Assembly: GCA_016802295.1 (NCBI GenBank)
Contig: JAESIW010000200.1
Span: 483,980-547,979, forward strand
DNA length: 64,000 nucleotides
From: Brachionus rotundiformis
Taxonomy: Eukaryota; Rotifera; Eurotatoria; Ploima; Brachionidae
Direction of reading: 5' to 3'
Position numbers and translations under genes: made by a program. Of this stretch, positions 13,331-25,659 are shown one piece after another; the stretch's first letter is position 1, and every line of letters starts with the position of its first letter. Below the pieces are notes generated by a model, which saw only the letters and a program-made list of their open reading frames with translations, was not told where the DNA came from and did no database searches.

Positions 13331-14661
13331 CTATTGATTTAAGTTAACAGCTTTGTATTCATTGGGCTCGTTTTTTTTCAACTCACTATGAATTTGGTAT
13401 ACCTTGGCCTCTTTTATCTCTTTTTCTCTATTCCTTTTTTCATATTCAAGTCTATGCGCGATTATCCTTTCCACAATATCAGCAGTGGTCAATTTGTTAC
13501 CACTTTCGACAACTTTAAATTTGCCCTGTCTCTTCGGTTCCTTAAATAAGTTTAAAATTTATCAATTAAGTTTTCATCTTAAACCATGGTAAAATCAAAA
13601 ATAAAATTTATATTATAAATTGATTGATTTTTTTATGATCTAATTATTAAATTTAATAATTAATATAAATTCAATAGGAAACTAAGTACCTCGTAGGGGT
13701 CCGAGCCGTCGACATCAGGGGCAACTTGGGTGGCTCCGTGCACAACTAGATCGACTTTGAAATGCTCAAGTAGCTCTTTGGTAACCTTGTATGGTGCACC
13801 AATGACAACTTCATCCACATATCTGCATGCCAGCACACTCAGGGTCCTCTCATGCAGATTCATGATCGGATAATTGGAGCCCTTGTATCTATTGACAACA
13901 GGATCTGTGTGCAAGCCAACAATAATGTAGCTTCCTTCTTGCTTAACTCTTTCCAGAAATTCCAGCAAACCTATATGAAACAGGTCAAAAGCACCTGCGG
14001 TGTAGACCACTTTGTCGCCTGGTCTAGGCTCTCGGCCGTCCGAGAACTGAATAATCTTGTTTGTAGTGGCCAGGAATTGACAAGACCGAGTCCACGGACT
14101 GAATGTTTCGTTAGAGGTGCTGAGATTCTTGGCTGTTTCGGCACACGGCAGCTTAGACTCGTCGTTTTCATGGTGGCTTTTGGTCAGCAGGAGCATGCGA
14201 CCGACTAGATCTGTGGTCGAGACGCCCTGAGTTCGCTTGACTTCACGGTAGCGCTTTTGCTCTTTTACCAAATGGTAGGTGTCAATGCCCTCCGAAGTCA
14301 AAGTAATGTCATCTCCGTGAACACAAAAGTCACAATTGTACTTGTCCAAAGTCTCAATGGTTGTGACATAGGGCGCGTTCTCGACCACCTCGTCCACCCA
14401 CTTGATCGCCCTTACCATCTTGTAGCGCTCTTGCTCATTGTAGACCGGCGGGCCTTTGTGCTTGCAAATCTCCTCGTCTGAGTGAACCCCCACAATCAAA
14501 TAATCTCCCATGGCTTTGGCTTGACGGCACGCGTTCGCGTGTCCAAAGTGTACCATGTCAAAGCTATAAATTAAAAGCTTTATCTCTTTGCCAAAGTTTA
14601 GCAATACCTACCATCCATCGGTCCACACACGAACCACTTTATTTGAGTTATTTAAAGACAT
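13331..14661 (-). CDS. PCYT2: Ethanolamine-phosphate cytidylyltransferase
   Basis: Catalyses CTP + phosphoethanolamine to CDP-ethanolamine, the regulatory step of the Kennedy pathway for phosphatidylethanolamine. Exons (minus): 14661-14612, 14563-13690, 13540-13331; 1134 nt, 377 aa (human 389). It has the family's two tandem cytidylyltransferase domains. The first has HFGH (family HxGH) just after the first intron and CVHGDDITL; the second has AGAFDLFHIGL, NYPIMNLHERTLSVLACRY and VHGATQVAPD. The second domain's HxGH is changed to HIGL (see findings). The C-terminal exon begins EPKRQGKF, as in vertebrate PCYT2. Start chosen at the ATG giving MSLNNSNKVVRVWTDG ahead of CFDMVHFGH. Identification is firm. 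Confidence 0.95.
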
Positions 14662-15085
14662 TTAAAATTAATTTTTTTAAAAAAATATTTTTTTTAAAAG
14701 ATAAATTTTTTTTCTTCTCAAAAATATCTTAATTAGTAATCATCGAAAATTAAGAGAATTAAATAAAATACCAAGAGATATTTGTTCAAGTGCTAAGTCA
14801 TCAAAAAATTTAAAATATTCAGCATTTTTAATTAATATTAATAAAAATAAAATTAAAAGTCAAAAAAAAAGTTTATTTAAGGCATATTTATTTGTCCATG
14901 TTATTTAGTTAAGATTTTAATGAGTTAATTTAAAGTGTAAAGACTAAAAAATATTCTTTATTTTGAAAAAATTATCTATAGAACTAAATATAAAAAAAAT
15001 GTGAAGGTAAAACAAAAATCACGCTTTGCCAAAATTTAGCTATATCCAGAGAGCTGAATCGAATTTTAGTTACTAAACTAAAAAA
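14662..15085. other. Intergenic region between divergent PCYT2 and RPS23
   Basis: About 420 bp of AT-rich DNA separating two divergently transcribed genes, so it should hold both promoters. No clear motif is visible. Confidence 0.5.
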
Positions 15086-15807
15086 ATGGGTAATTTATCT
15101 CTCTTTTTTATTTTTAATTTAAATGTACCAAGTGTTGATTATTTTGTCCATTAGGCAAACCAAGGGGTCTGAGGACCGCTCGTAAGTTGAAAATTCACCG
15201 TAGAGACCAGAAATGGAATGACAAACAATACAAAAAATCCCATTTGGGAACACGTTGGAAGTCAAATCCATTCTCTGGCGCTTCGCACGCCAAAGGCATC
15301 GTCTTGGAAAAGATTGGTGTCGAAGCCAAACAGCCAAACTCTGCCATCAGAAAGTGTGTTCGTGTACAATTGATTAAAAATGGTAAAAAAATCACCGCTT
15401 TTGTGCCAAGAGACGGTTGCTTGAACTTTGTTGAGGTAATGGGAAATTTTTTTTACCAAAATAGTTCAAATAATTAACCTATGGACTTAAAGTAATCGAA
15501 AAAAGCTAGTTTAAAAAATTTTTTCGAACTGGTCCGCAGGTGATAAAAACATAAGGCTCCGAATTGGATTTTAGATTTATTAAGTAGCTAATTTTCCCAG
15601 ACAGGCCTTGATAATTAATTTTTAAAGTGTTGTTAATTTTAAAATTAATTTAAATTTAAATAGGAAAACGATCAAGTACTTGTAGCTGGTTTCGGTCGTA
15701 AGGGTCACGCCGTTGGTGATATTCCTGGTGTCCGTTTCAAGATTGTCAAAGTGGCAAACGTTTCCTTATGGGCTCTTTACAGACACAAAAAAGAGAGACC
15801 ACGTTAA
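15086..15807 (+). CDS. RPS23: 40S ribosomal protein S23 (uS12)
   Basis: Decoding-centre protein of the small ribosomal subunit. Three exons: 15086-15089 (ATGG only), 15155-15435, 15664-15807; 429 nt, 142 aa (human 143). The tiny first exon carrying ATG plus one base is needed to give MGKPRGLRTARKL; it matches the family exactly. The hyper-conserved loop KQPNSAIRKC, whose proline is hydroxylated in other eukaryotes, is intact, as is AGFGRKGHAVGDIPGVRFK. The end reads ALYRHKKERPR, lacking the terminal Ser of vertebrates. Overlapping AATAAA words follow the stop by about 100 bp. Identification is certain. Confidence 0.98.
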
Positions 15808-16422
15808 TGCTTTCTGCTCTCCAAATGTTTGTATATTGGTTGCATTGGCCTGCTGACTTTTAAGTTTTGTGTCATTTTCGATCAGTATACGACATTTTTT
15901 ATTAATAAATAAATAAATTAAAAAATTATTTTTATTTTTTTATTGCCCAAAAAAGTATATAGAAAATGCAAAGATAAAAATATTATAAAGTTTTTCCAAA
16001 CACTTGACCATTATTAAGATTTTGATTAGCTCAATTTAAAAAAAGTACTATAAAGCTCTTTATTGTCAAACATTCAAATTTAAATTTTATTTTTATTAAA
16101 TTGACGTAAATGAACTGTTCAAGTGTGGAGTTATGGAGAATTATTTGAAGCTTTCATACCATGTATCATTTTTCCAAATTTTCCAAAAATGTCTGACAAT
16201 AGTCCAGTTTTTTAAAAAAAAAATTTTCACCAATTAATACCAAACCATATTGGTAATAAATTAATTAGATCTTTATCATGCCATGTTACCAACGTTTATG
16301 CTATTTATGTTCAATATATTGCCAAGTTAGTTCGGTACTTCCAATCCTTATTTGGAATAAAAAAGCTATAAGATAAGTTTAAATTTAGTTAAAAAAATAA
16401 AAAAAGTTTATTATAGTAGAAA
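15808..16422. other. Intergenic, no gene seen
   Basis: Contains the RPS23 3' flank with AATAAATAAATAAA near 15902, then AT-rich DNA. No coding frame or RNA gene recognised. Confidence 0.5.
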
Positions 16423-16786
16423 ATGAAAGTTGAGTTATTTTATTTGTTTGTTTTATCTGTACCGACCTAAAATGTTTACACTGTCCTTACCAGACTGTGA
16501 GAGAAGAAAATTAAATTGCTTATTTTTTATTGCTTAATTGAAAAAATTTAATTGATTTAAAGTAAATAAAATAAACATTTATTAAATATTTTCTACTTCT
16601 TTTTTTTTTACTTAGAAGAGGAAAGATCAAGCAAACTCTTGGTTAAATATGCTTTTAAAAGACAAAATCACCAGCAAATTATCCAAAATCTTGTTGAATG
16701 CAGCCCAAGCTCAGACGGTTTCTGCACTTCATTCAATAAACCAAAGCAATACATTTACTAACAGATCAGATTATTCTCACATGTGA
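16423..16786 (+). CDS. Candidate small secreted peptide precursor
   Basis: Two exons can be drawn: 16423-16458 and 16616-16786, joined in phase 0 across a GT...TTTTACTTAG intron, giving 68 aa. Exon 1 encodes MKVELFYLFVLS, a plausible short signal peptide. Exon 2 begins KRKDQANSWLNML, a basic cluster that could be a prohormone cleavage site, and continues open to a TGA with higher GC than the surroundings (NAAQAQTVSALHSINQSN). I recognise no family. It lies between RPS23 and TAF6, both plus strand. It might be a neuropeptide-like precursor, or a chance frame; I rate it slightly less likely than not to be a real gene. Confidence 0.4.
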
Positions 16787-17359
16787 CTGGAAACTAATTT
16801 AGTATTCCAATTTTATTACCAATAAATGGCAAACATGGCTTATTGTCTGATTTTTAGATGGCGTTTTTAGATTTTTAAAATTTTTCAAACAATAAAATCT
16901 TCATCAATTTTCTTTATATTTTTGAACTTAATTAGATCAAGTCCTTGGTGACATGAGTCTTTAACCATTATGTATTTTGAATTAACAGTCTTTACCATAT
17001 AGCAATTTTTAATTAACTTAACAATCAATTTCTACCATAATTATTGACCAGGACTCTAAAAACCTTAAGTTCTTATATTTATGTAAATTTTCTTGTATAG
17101 CTTAATGTGCTACCAAACACTGGTGCAAGTTTGCTTTTCTTGATTTGGTTGATAATTTACTGCATTTATCAATTAAATACAAAAAGCTAATTAAAATTAG
17201 TGCTAAAGGAAAGATAGATTTGTGAGTTGGTTTAATTTTACCAGAATATTTTATTCAAATAATTTAGTTAATTAAATGCATGTGTTTTTAAAAAAATTTG
17301 AAATTAAATTTTATTAAATTTATACATATTCAAATAATGTGCGGTTTTATTTGGCAAAA
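16787..17359. other. AT-rich intergenic DNA upstream of TAF6
   Basis: No coding frame recognised. Includes the presumed TAF6 promoter and 5' UTR; no motif stands out. Confidence 0.5.
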
Positions 17360-20308
17360 ATGAATAGATTACCAAATGAAGCAAATTCGACAGACACTTC
17401 CAAAAAGGACGAGACTTCAAGCCAGCCATCTGCAATTGCGGCCACCAATGAGTCCATTAAACTGATAGCCGAATCGATCGGCATTAATAACCTGAGCGAA
17501 GATGCCTGTCGAGAATTGGCCAACGACCTCACCTTTGTCATCAAATCCATTTTGCTTGTAATTAAGAAAATTAGTTAACAAGAAAAATTAATTTAATTAA
17601 CCAAAGGATGCTCAAAAATTTTGTCGAAAAAGTCGACGTAAAGCTCTGAGCCCCTCGGATGTTGACTATTCTCTTAAAATAAGATCTTTTGAAGTAATTA
17701 ATAAAAGATATTAAACAACATTTTTGATTGATAATTTTTCTAGCCAATTTATGGGTTCTACTCAAATAACCAAATACCACTCAAGTGTTCTACCATGACC
17801 GGAGGAAACGGCGGAGGCCGTTGTGTTTTCTATGTAGACGATCAAGTGCTCGATTTGAACGAAGTAATTTCGGTAAATAGTTCAAGCATTAAGCTTCCCA
17901 ATGACTTTGTCATAAATGGTAAAAGCTGAAAATTCCTGAATAAAATGCTTAAATAGCCATTTTTAGCTCATTGGCTGGCGATCGAAGGCGTACAGCCACT
18001 GGTGCCAGAAAACCCTCAATTGGTCAGCAGGGACATTCAAAAACAAGAGGCTACAGAGGGCGCACTGGTCAAGATAAAGGAAAAAATTGCTCTGCCTATC
18101 CAAAAGACCAATATTGGCGAAAATCTAGTCAAGCTCAAAAATCTTGTACCACACGATCTTTCCATGGAGCAGCAGTTTTATTTCAAAGAAATTACAGAAG
18201 CTTGTGTCGGCTCGGATGAGCAAAAGAGAACAGTACTCAATTACCATTTAATATAGTGAAAAATTTTTAACATTTTTATTAAACAGGAAGCTCTCAATAG
18301 TCTCAGCATTGATCCAGGATTGCACCAACTTTTGCCAAGATTTATTTTGTTCATAACCGAAGGAGTAAGCCAATAAATAATTTTCACATAATAATAAAAA
18401 TAATTGCTAAGCTTTTGCGTAAAAACTGGATTTACCAGACTTTAAGCAATATTTTAGTCTATCAAAATTCTATCCAATTTGTTTTTAAATAAGTCAATTG
18501 TTTTTGATTCTATCATTTCATTTCTTAATTGGTTCCAATCACTAACAACCCCATTAGTAAAAATATTTTATCTAGGCAACTTATCTCATCAAGTTCATTT
18601 ATGATCTTGTACATTTGTATTAGATCTCCTCGTCTCTTCCTAGCTGACAGTGTCTCTTAAGTCTCTCCATGTAGTCTAAATCACAAATACTTCGTGTCAC
18701 TCTTCTCTGTACTCTCTCAAGTGTCTCTATATCTTTCTACAGGTATGGATTCCATACTGAAACAGCATATCAAGATGGGGTCGAACAAGACTTGTCTATT
18801 ATATTTTTTTAATAAAAGACATATCATGGTTGTTAAAACCATTTGAAAATTTTCCTAGAACTCTGTTTGCTCTCACCGATGACGGACTTATTTGTTTACA
18901 CCATTTCATATCGGTCTTTACTATGACTCCCAGATCTTTCTGCTCAACAGTTTCGATTAACTTATGGCATTCATTCTCTTTTGTTTTAAAATTTTTTCTG
19001 CCAATATGCATTACTTCACATTTCTCAATATTGAGATTCATTGATCATTCAGTGCACCATTCGACAAGAGTATTAATATCGTTTTGCGATTGCACTTTCC
19101 TCATGTTTTGATTTACTTCATTTAATATACAGTATATCTTGCAGTCATCCAGATATAGAGAGCATATGCCCTTGAATATCTGGACATTTTAATTTTTTAT
19201 TTGAACACTAGGTACGGTTGAATATTGTTCAAACCAATATGGCTATTCTAATTTATTTGATGCGAATGACCAAGGCCCTTATTGAAAATAAATCGATCTA
19301 TTTAGAGAAATATGTAATTTTGATTTTGATAAAATTAGAATTTACTTTTTATTTTTTAATTTTCTATTCATTTTTTAGTTGCATGAGCTTTTGCCATCAA
19401 TTTTTTCTTGCTTGTTAAGCAAGCAGCTTTGTGCCAGGCCTGACCATGACAACCACTATGCTCTCAGGGAATACAGCGCTCTCCTAGTAGGACAAGTTCT
19501 AAAGTGATTTGTATTTTATTATATCTTATTTTAGTTGAGCTTATTTTATTTATTTATTGACCACTATCATAATTTTCCGGTGGTATCAAAATTTATAAAA
19601 ATAAGAAGTGATAACATATTTTCTTAATAGCTTTATTTGAATCTTAAAAATAAAAAATAATAAATTAAATAAATTTGAGTGTAGCTATCTTTATTAAATA
19701 AAAATTATCTTCTCATATCTAGAACTTATGGATCTACTCTCACATTTTTACAATCGAGAATAGTCAATGTTTATGTAGGTGCCATTAAGTCCGAAAAAAG
19801 CTCATTCTCGACACTGTTTGGAGCAATAGTTGGCCTAGTTGAGCTTGGCGACGATGTAAATTTGCCAATTTTTAGGAAAAATGTTCTTTTAATTTTGTGC
19901 AGATTTTTGAGAGTGTGGTGTTTCAGATGGTGAAGGCGATAGGAGAAAAAATCGCCCAGATACTCGAAGGCGACATACTGCCGAATGAAAAAATGGCTGC
20001 CGAACGCGTAAAACTAGAGCTTGTGGTAAAATTTAACTCTTTGTAACAAATGAGTATTTTCAGCTTATTTTAAGAAAATAATAACCAAAATTCTCACGTC
20101 CAAGTCCAAGGAAATCGGAGCAGATTACTTGACAGAAAATTTTGGATCGTTCATAGGCCAACTGGTTTCCATTAGTTTGAACAAGACCAAGAATCAACAA
20201 GTCAAATCGAACAATCAAGATACTGACCATGAGAACAGAAAGCAAAAAAATGAAGTGAACATGTCCAAGAGCTCTTCTGGCCAGTCTGAAGACTGGTATT
20301 TTAATTAG
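17360..20308 (+). CDS. TAF6: Transcription initiation factor TFIID subunit 6
   Basis: Subunit of TFIID; its histone fold pairs with TAF9 and its HEAT-like region binds other TAFs in the core. Ten exons: 17360-17557, 17607-17693, 17744-17918, 17967-18232, 18287-18364, 19212-19313, 19379-19503, 19723-19855, 19903-20025, 20075-20308; 1521 nt, 506 aa (human 677, so the C-terminal tail is shorter). The histone fold covers roughly residues 28-95 (IAESIGINNLSEDACRELA, RRKALSPSDVDYSLKI). Conserved landmarks follow: AHWLAIEGVQPLVPENP, SMEQQFYFKEITEACVG, LLPRFILFITEGV, NMAILIYLMRMTKALI. Intron 18365-19211 holds a reversed LINE piece. Part of this gene is duplicated in inverted orientation at 37.7-39.3 kb; this copy is the complete one. 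Confidence 0.95.
18419..19190 (-). mobile_element. CR1-like LINE fragment in TAF6 intron
   Basis: Minus-strand reading gives the C-terminal third of a CR1/L2-like reverse transcriptase: MNLNIEKCEVMHIGRKN, KDLGVIVKTDMKWCKQ, ANRVLGKFSNGFNN. Downstream frames give the 'HLEYAVSVWNPY' and 'LERVQRRVTRS' motifs. It lies antisense to TAF6 and its reading frame is interrupted, so it is inactive. The same insertion is present in the inverted TAF6 copy (37.92-38.64 kb), showing it predates the duplication. Relative to that copy it lacks about 14 bp near 19000 and retains an extra 80 bp near 19100-19185. Confidence 0.85.
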
Positions 20309-21620
20309 TTCTATTTTATATTGTAAAAATTAAAAATTTTGTATCTAATTAAAGTGGATTTTTTTTTAATTTTATCTTAAAATATTATGTCAGAAGTAAA
20401 AGTCTGATAGTTTAAATATAATTTATGTTTTATTTTAAATTTAGTCTTAAGAGAATGGACACTAGTGAGAAATTGTTAACTGCCGCCTCTAGTCTTGGAC
20501 TAGTAATGGAACTAAAATGTAATTAGAATGGAATTATTTTAACTTGATAATTAATTAGTTTAATAATAACAAATTCAAGACATCTTTTATTAATTAAAAA
20601 ATTTCAACTTTACTGTTAATTAATTTTTATCTTTCAATACAATTTATAGCCTGAACTGTCTCACCATATTTTTAAGCCTAAAACTAACCTCTGCTATTCA
20701 TTTGGGTGTTAGTATTTGGATTCAATTTTAACTTGGTAAAATATCCAATTATCTTCTGAATTTCAAATAAATAGTTATCAAATAAATAGTTATTTAAATT
20801 ATTTCAAAATACTTTTTCATTTAAGATAATTATTAATTTTAACTTATTAATTTGCACACAAAATAAAATATAATATGGCTTAAAAAGTGGCTAAAGAATC
20901 TTACGGTGAACAACGAATATTTTTATTTACTATTTGGTAATTGCCATAATCTGGTTCGTGTTTCTAATTATCTTTAGAAACACAAACGTGGTAACCTTGT
21001 CATTTAAATTTGCCAAAAAAATTAATCAATTTTTAATTATGTCTAGATTTATTGGCACAATATACTTTTCAAAACTTTTACCCACTGGTTGTAATACAAT
21101 TTTCATACTTGGTAGTAAGAAATTTAAGATAAATTAATGGTCAGCTAATTACCAACAATTAATTATTTTTCTCTCTTTAAAAGTTACCTATTATTTTTAT
21201 TTAATTAAGTGAAATTTAGTTCGAATTTTCGAAAAAATACCCCAAATTTTTAAGTTTTTTTCAAAATTATATTAAAAAAACAACTTTTTTGCACTTCCAC
21301 CACTACTATTTTTACCCATTCCAACTGAGTCGAAATTGCACTTTTTTTTCTAGCTGCGATTTTTATCTGATGATTTCAAAATTCCAAGTTAAGTCATCAA
21401 ATTGGAGGTTTTTAATTTATCTTTTGTGTCATTAAATAGGTTTTCTAGAACGCTTACATTTTTACTTTTCAAAAATTTTGGAAATCTTCAAAGATAAAAA
21501 ATTTGGTTACTTGGTTTTTAGATTTTTTTCATTCTTTAAGTTTTTCAATTTTTAAAAACTAGAGTAAATTATTTTAAAAAAGTGGCTATCTATAAATAAT
21601 TTAGTGTAAAATAATTTATT
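20309..21620. other. AT-rich intergenic DNA, no gene seen
   Basis: No supported gene between TAF6 and TYW1. A 67-codon open frame at 20934-21137 has low complexity and no recognisable homology. Confidence 0.5.
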
Positions 21621-23890
21621 ATGTATGATCTTAATAGTTGGGGAAAAAAATTTTGGGGTATCGATTCCAATGGTCCTTTTATTTAATTAAAAAAATAAAT
21701 TAAATGATATAATTTGTTTTTAAAGCTCAAATACGAGGCTCTGGTTTCAGAGAGCTAAAACTTTGGCCTGGAGTAAAGCTGACATTTTTTTCTGGTGTAA
21801 TTATCTGCATGTTTGTCAAATGGCTACGAAAGCGAAAAATTCAAATAGTGATTAATTATTTTAATTAATTAAAAAAATTTGGTCATTTAACAATTAATTA
21901 AAGCCTAGAGAAAATCTGATCCTAGTTGAAAATGAGTCAAAATTTTCCATAAAAATTCTCTACGGCTCTGTCACTGGCAAATCGAAGTATTTTGCCGAAG
22001 ACTTTGCCAAAGCATGTAATGCCAAAGGTCTGGTCAACACTAGCATTGTAAACATGAAAGACTACGACCCGGAAGACAATCTTTTTAATGAAGTAAATAT
22101 TTTCCATGCTTAGTTGATTTTCTTAAAATTTTGCCAAGATAAAGCCGAATAACATTTTGGTCATATTTGTGTCCACTTACACTGACGGCACCGCGCCAGA
22201 GAGCGCTTCTTGGTTCTACAAGTTTGTCACCGAAATGTCACATGACTTCAGGTACGAAAAAGCCTCTTTGAAAGGCCTAAAATATTCGATATGTGGCCTA
22301 GGCAATTCGTTGTACGAGGACAACTTTAACAAGGTTGCCAAAGAGCTGGACAAAGCTTTGTCAATACTGCAGTCGACTCGAGTGGCTCCGGTCTATTGCT
22401 GTGACGAGAATACAGTAAAGAGCAGGCACTCGAGTCTGGAAGGCGACTATGACTTTTGGAAGAACAATTTTTTTGAAAAAATTGACCATCTAAACCAAGA
22501 AGAAAGCTCCTGCTGTGGTTCATCAGAGTCATGTTGCCAAAAGGAAAAACCTGAGCAAAAATACGAAGATACCACTGATGAAGAAGACAAAGAAAGTGAA
22601 GCCGATGCGTACATGAGCGACATGGACGAGGACTTGAACAACAATGAAGAGTCTGGTAGGGTTAAAAAGAGCAATGGTGTCCTGGACATGGAGGACCTTG
22701 GCACGGTAATTAAAAAAGTAAACGAGCAGAAGAACAACAACCAACAACAGCCCAAGGAAATGATTACGCCTTTGCTGCGCAAATCTCTGGAAAAACAGGG
22801 CTACAAACTGATCGGCAGTCATTCAGGTGTAAAGCTGTGCCGATGGACTAAAAGTATGCTCAGAGGCAGAGGTGGCTGCTACAAGCACACCTTTTACGGA
22901 ATAGAGAGCCACAGATGCATGGAAACAACGCCTTCATTGGCATGTGCAAACAAATGTGTGTTCTGTTGGCGCCATCATACAAACCCGGTTGGTACAGAGT
23001 GGAAGTGGAAAATGGACGATCCAGAGCTAATATTCGAAACAGCGCTGAAAAACCAATACACCATGATAAATGAATTCAAAGGAGTGCCCGGAGTAAAGAA
23101 GGAAAGAATAGAAGAAGCGCTGAATGTGAAGCATTGCGCTCTGTCTTTGGTTGGCGAACCAATTATGTATCCAGAGATAAATAAGTTTATTGATTTGTTA
23201 CATTCGAAAAGTATATCTTCATTTTTGGTAACTAATGCCCAATTTCCAGATGCAATCCGCAATTTGAAGCCAGTAACCCAATTGTATGTGAGTGTGGACG
23301 CGCCGACCAAAGAGAGCCTCAAGCGGATCGACCGTCCACTCTTCAAGGACTATTGGCAACGCTATTTGGACAGTTTGAAAGCGTTGAACGAAAAGCGTCA
23401 GCGAACAGTGTACAGACTGACACTGGTCAAGGGATGGAACACTGAAGAGATAGAGCAGTATGCGAGCTTGATTAGCTTGGGAAAGCCAGATTTTATTGAG
23501 ATTAAGGGTGTTACTTATTGTGGCGAGTCAAATGCTAGCAGCTTGACCATGCAGAATGTGCCTTGGTATGATGAAATTCTTGGTTTTGTGAACCAGATGC
23601 AGGAAAAGCTGTCACATGAGTATGAGATTACTTGCGAGCACCAACATTCCAATTGTTTGCTTTTGTCGCATAAGAAGTTCAAGATAAACAATGAATGGTA
23701 CACATTCATTGATTACGAGAAATTTCACGAACTTGTTAGGGATTATAATGAAAATGGCACTCAATTTACCTCTTTGGACTATATTGCCAAGACTCCGTCC
23801 TGGGCTTTGTTTGGCTCTAAAGAGGGTGGTTTTGATCCCGTCGAGGAAAGACACATGAGAAAAAAGAAAAAGGACATTTCTGGTTGTTAA
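21621..23890 (+). CDS. TYW1: tRNA 4-demethylwyosine synthase (radical SAM, flavodoxin-like)
   Basis: Second step of wybutosine synthesis on tRNA-Phe: condenses N1-methylguanosine-37 with pyruvate using SAM and a 4Fe-4S cluster. Exons 21621-21657, 21726-21847, 21904-22092, 22139-23890; 2100 nt, 699 aa (human 732). Residues about 29-44 (LTFFSGVIICMFVKWL) form an N-terminal membrane segment, as in animal TYW1. A flavodoxin-like domain follows (ILYGSVTGKSKYFAEDF, STYTDGTAPESASWF, GLGNSLYEDNF). An acidic, Cys-rich linker (SSCCGSSESCC) leads to the radical SAM domain with CANKCVFC (CxxxCxxC) in a perfectly conserved stretch, then HCALSLVGEPIMYPEI and GVTYCGES. The C-terminus ends ISGC as in vertebrates. 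The first exon is inferred from phase and splice sites; the rest is certain. Confidence 0.96.
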
Positions 23891-24440
23891 TAATTTTATT
23901 AGAATAAAAATTAATCCAGATAACTTTTTTTATTTTTTTAACTAATTAATTAAATTAAAGAAAATTTAAATCATTTAGAATTAGAGATTTTGATAAGCAG
24001 TTATTTTAGGACACTTAATTTAGAGATTTTGGCATAATAGGTCTTCTCTACGCATTGGTGTTTTAAAATAGAGTTGGGATCCGTACAATATTTTAAGACC
24101 ATATAAAAATACGGCCAAAAATTACGGATGACTTTAAATCCGGGATATACTAAATTTGAAAATATTTAACAAAAAAATACTTTATTAAATTATATTTTTA
24201 TTTGATAATTATTTGAATAAATCTTAATATTTTTGCTTATTTTTTAAATTTTCAACATCCCGGATATAAGAACGTCTGTATTTTTTTGCCTTTTTTTTAA
24301 GGTCATTAAATTGAAACACCAAAAGACTGGTCAAAGACTGACCATGTGACAGCTACACATCTAGAACACATCAGCGTTTGTACACATCTAGAACTTTATC
24401 TAACTTGATGATCAGGTACAGAGGTCGGATAAAAATTAGT
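23891..24440. other. Intergenic, no gene seen
   Basis: TYW1 3' flank followed by AT-rich sequence; no coding frame or structured element recognised. Confidence 0.5.
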
Positions 24441-24454
24441 AATTTTGTTAAAAG

Positions 24455-25178
24455 GAGTCAACTATAGGTTTACTTAGGTGTTACCTCACCGTCAATATTT
24501 GGTGAAAATTTTTCTGTTCTTATGGATTCTGGCGCAATTTATGTGGTTATAAATTTTCTAATTATGATTTTTTTTCCAAATGGAACATGTTTTAATAAAA
24601 AAAAAATATAATAATTCTAAATTTCAAAAAATATTTTTTAATAGCCCGAGATTAAAATTGAAACAAATACTATGAGCCTAATCAAGCGTTTTGTTTCGGT
24701 GTTAAATTAGGAGATGGTTCTGAACAGTCACATTTTATTTGAATTATTTTGTTTTTCAATATCAAATGAACGTCCAAGGAAATTCGTAACAAGACCACGT
24801 CCAGGCAAAAAAGAAATACTTAAAACTTTTCCTCAAAATTTTAATAATAATCCAACGATTGATCAGCAAAAACAAGTCGAATCCATTGAGAAACAACTTG
24901 TTGAGTTAGAGTCTATGGATAATCAACAACAACAATCGAATGAACCACAACTTGCCGAGCTTCAGCCAGTTAGGTCGATACAACCTGTTGAATCTCAACC
25001 GTCTAGTGAGCCTATGGAGACTCAAATAGTTAAAAAGAAGCGAGGTAGACCACCAAAGATCCTAAATGGGGAAGACGAAGTTAAATCGAAGAAAGCGAGG
25101 GTTGAGGAGCAAGTATTAGAAACTAAAAGAGGACCTGGTCGTCCACGTAAAGCTAGACATGCTTTAGTAATGGAATAA
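24455..25178 (+). mobile_element. Retropepsin fragment followed by an AT-hook ORF (retroelement relic)
   Basis: At about 24500-24550 the plus strand encodes SIFGENFSVLMDSGAIYVV, a retroviral-type aspartic protease active site (family (I/L)xDxGA). The frame then breaks. A 154-codon frame at 24714-25178 follows, Gln/Glu-rich in the middle, with two AT-hook-like motifs: KKRGRPPK at about 25033-25056 and KRGPGRPRK at about 25125-25151. The protease fragment and the ORF may be pieces of one LTR-type element with a DNA-binding tail, or an unrelated host gene remnant next to a protease scrap. No reverse transcriptase, integrase or LTR is visible here. Confidence 0.45.
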
Positions 25179-25655
25179 TTAGTTTTGATTGTTTTGACTT
25201 AAATTGATTTCTTTTTGGAATATTTTATGCGTCAAACGATTTTCTCTATTAAGGACGAAAATTATTTAAGGTTTATGGTCCTAAAGTTAATAAGAAATAT
25301 TCTAATAAAATTTGTTTGACATGCATAGCAACGAATTCTATTATTTGTGTAAAATTTTTAATTTTATTTCTGTACCAACTGGTTTATTTTTTACGAGTTT
25401 ATTTTTTAATTTATTTAAATTTGGAGAGAAGCCTGTTTTTCTCTCTTTTATTTTAAATAATACAATGGCTATACTGAACATCGATAAAAAATAGGCTTTT
25501 TTTTTAAAGGAAACAGATAACTTGAAAATATGCATAAGATAGCAAAATAATGATTTTATCTTTAAAAAACTTATGTCTATACGAAACTATTACCTTATAG
25601 TTAAATAAATGTGTATCCAATTCTACGTTAGCTTTATTACTTTGTAGTAAACAGA
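25179..25655. other. Intergenic, no gene seen
   Basis: AT-rich; no recognisable feature. Confidence 0.45.
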
Positions 25656-25659
25656 TAAA

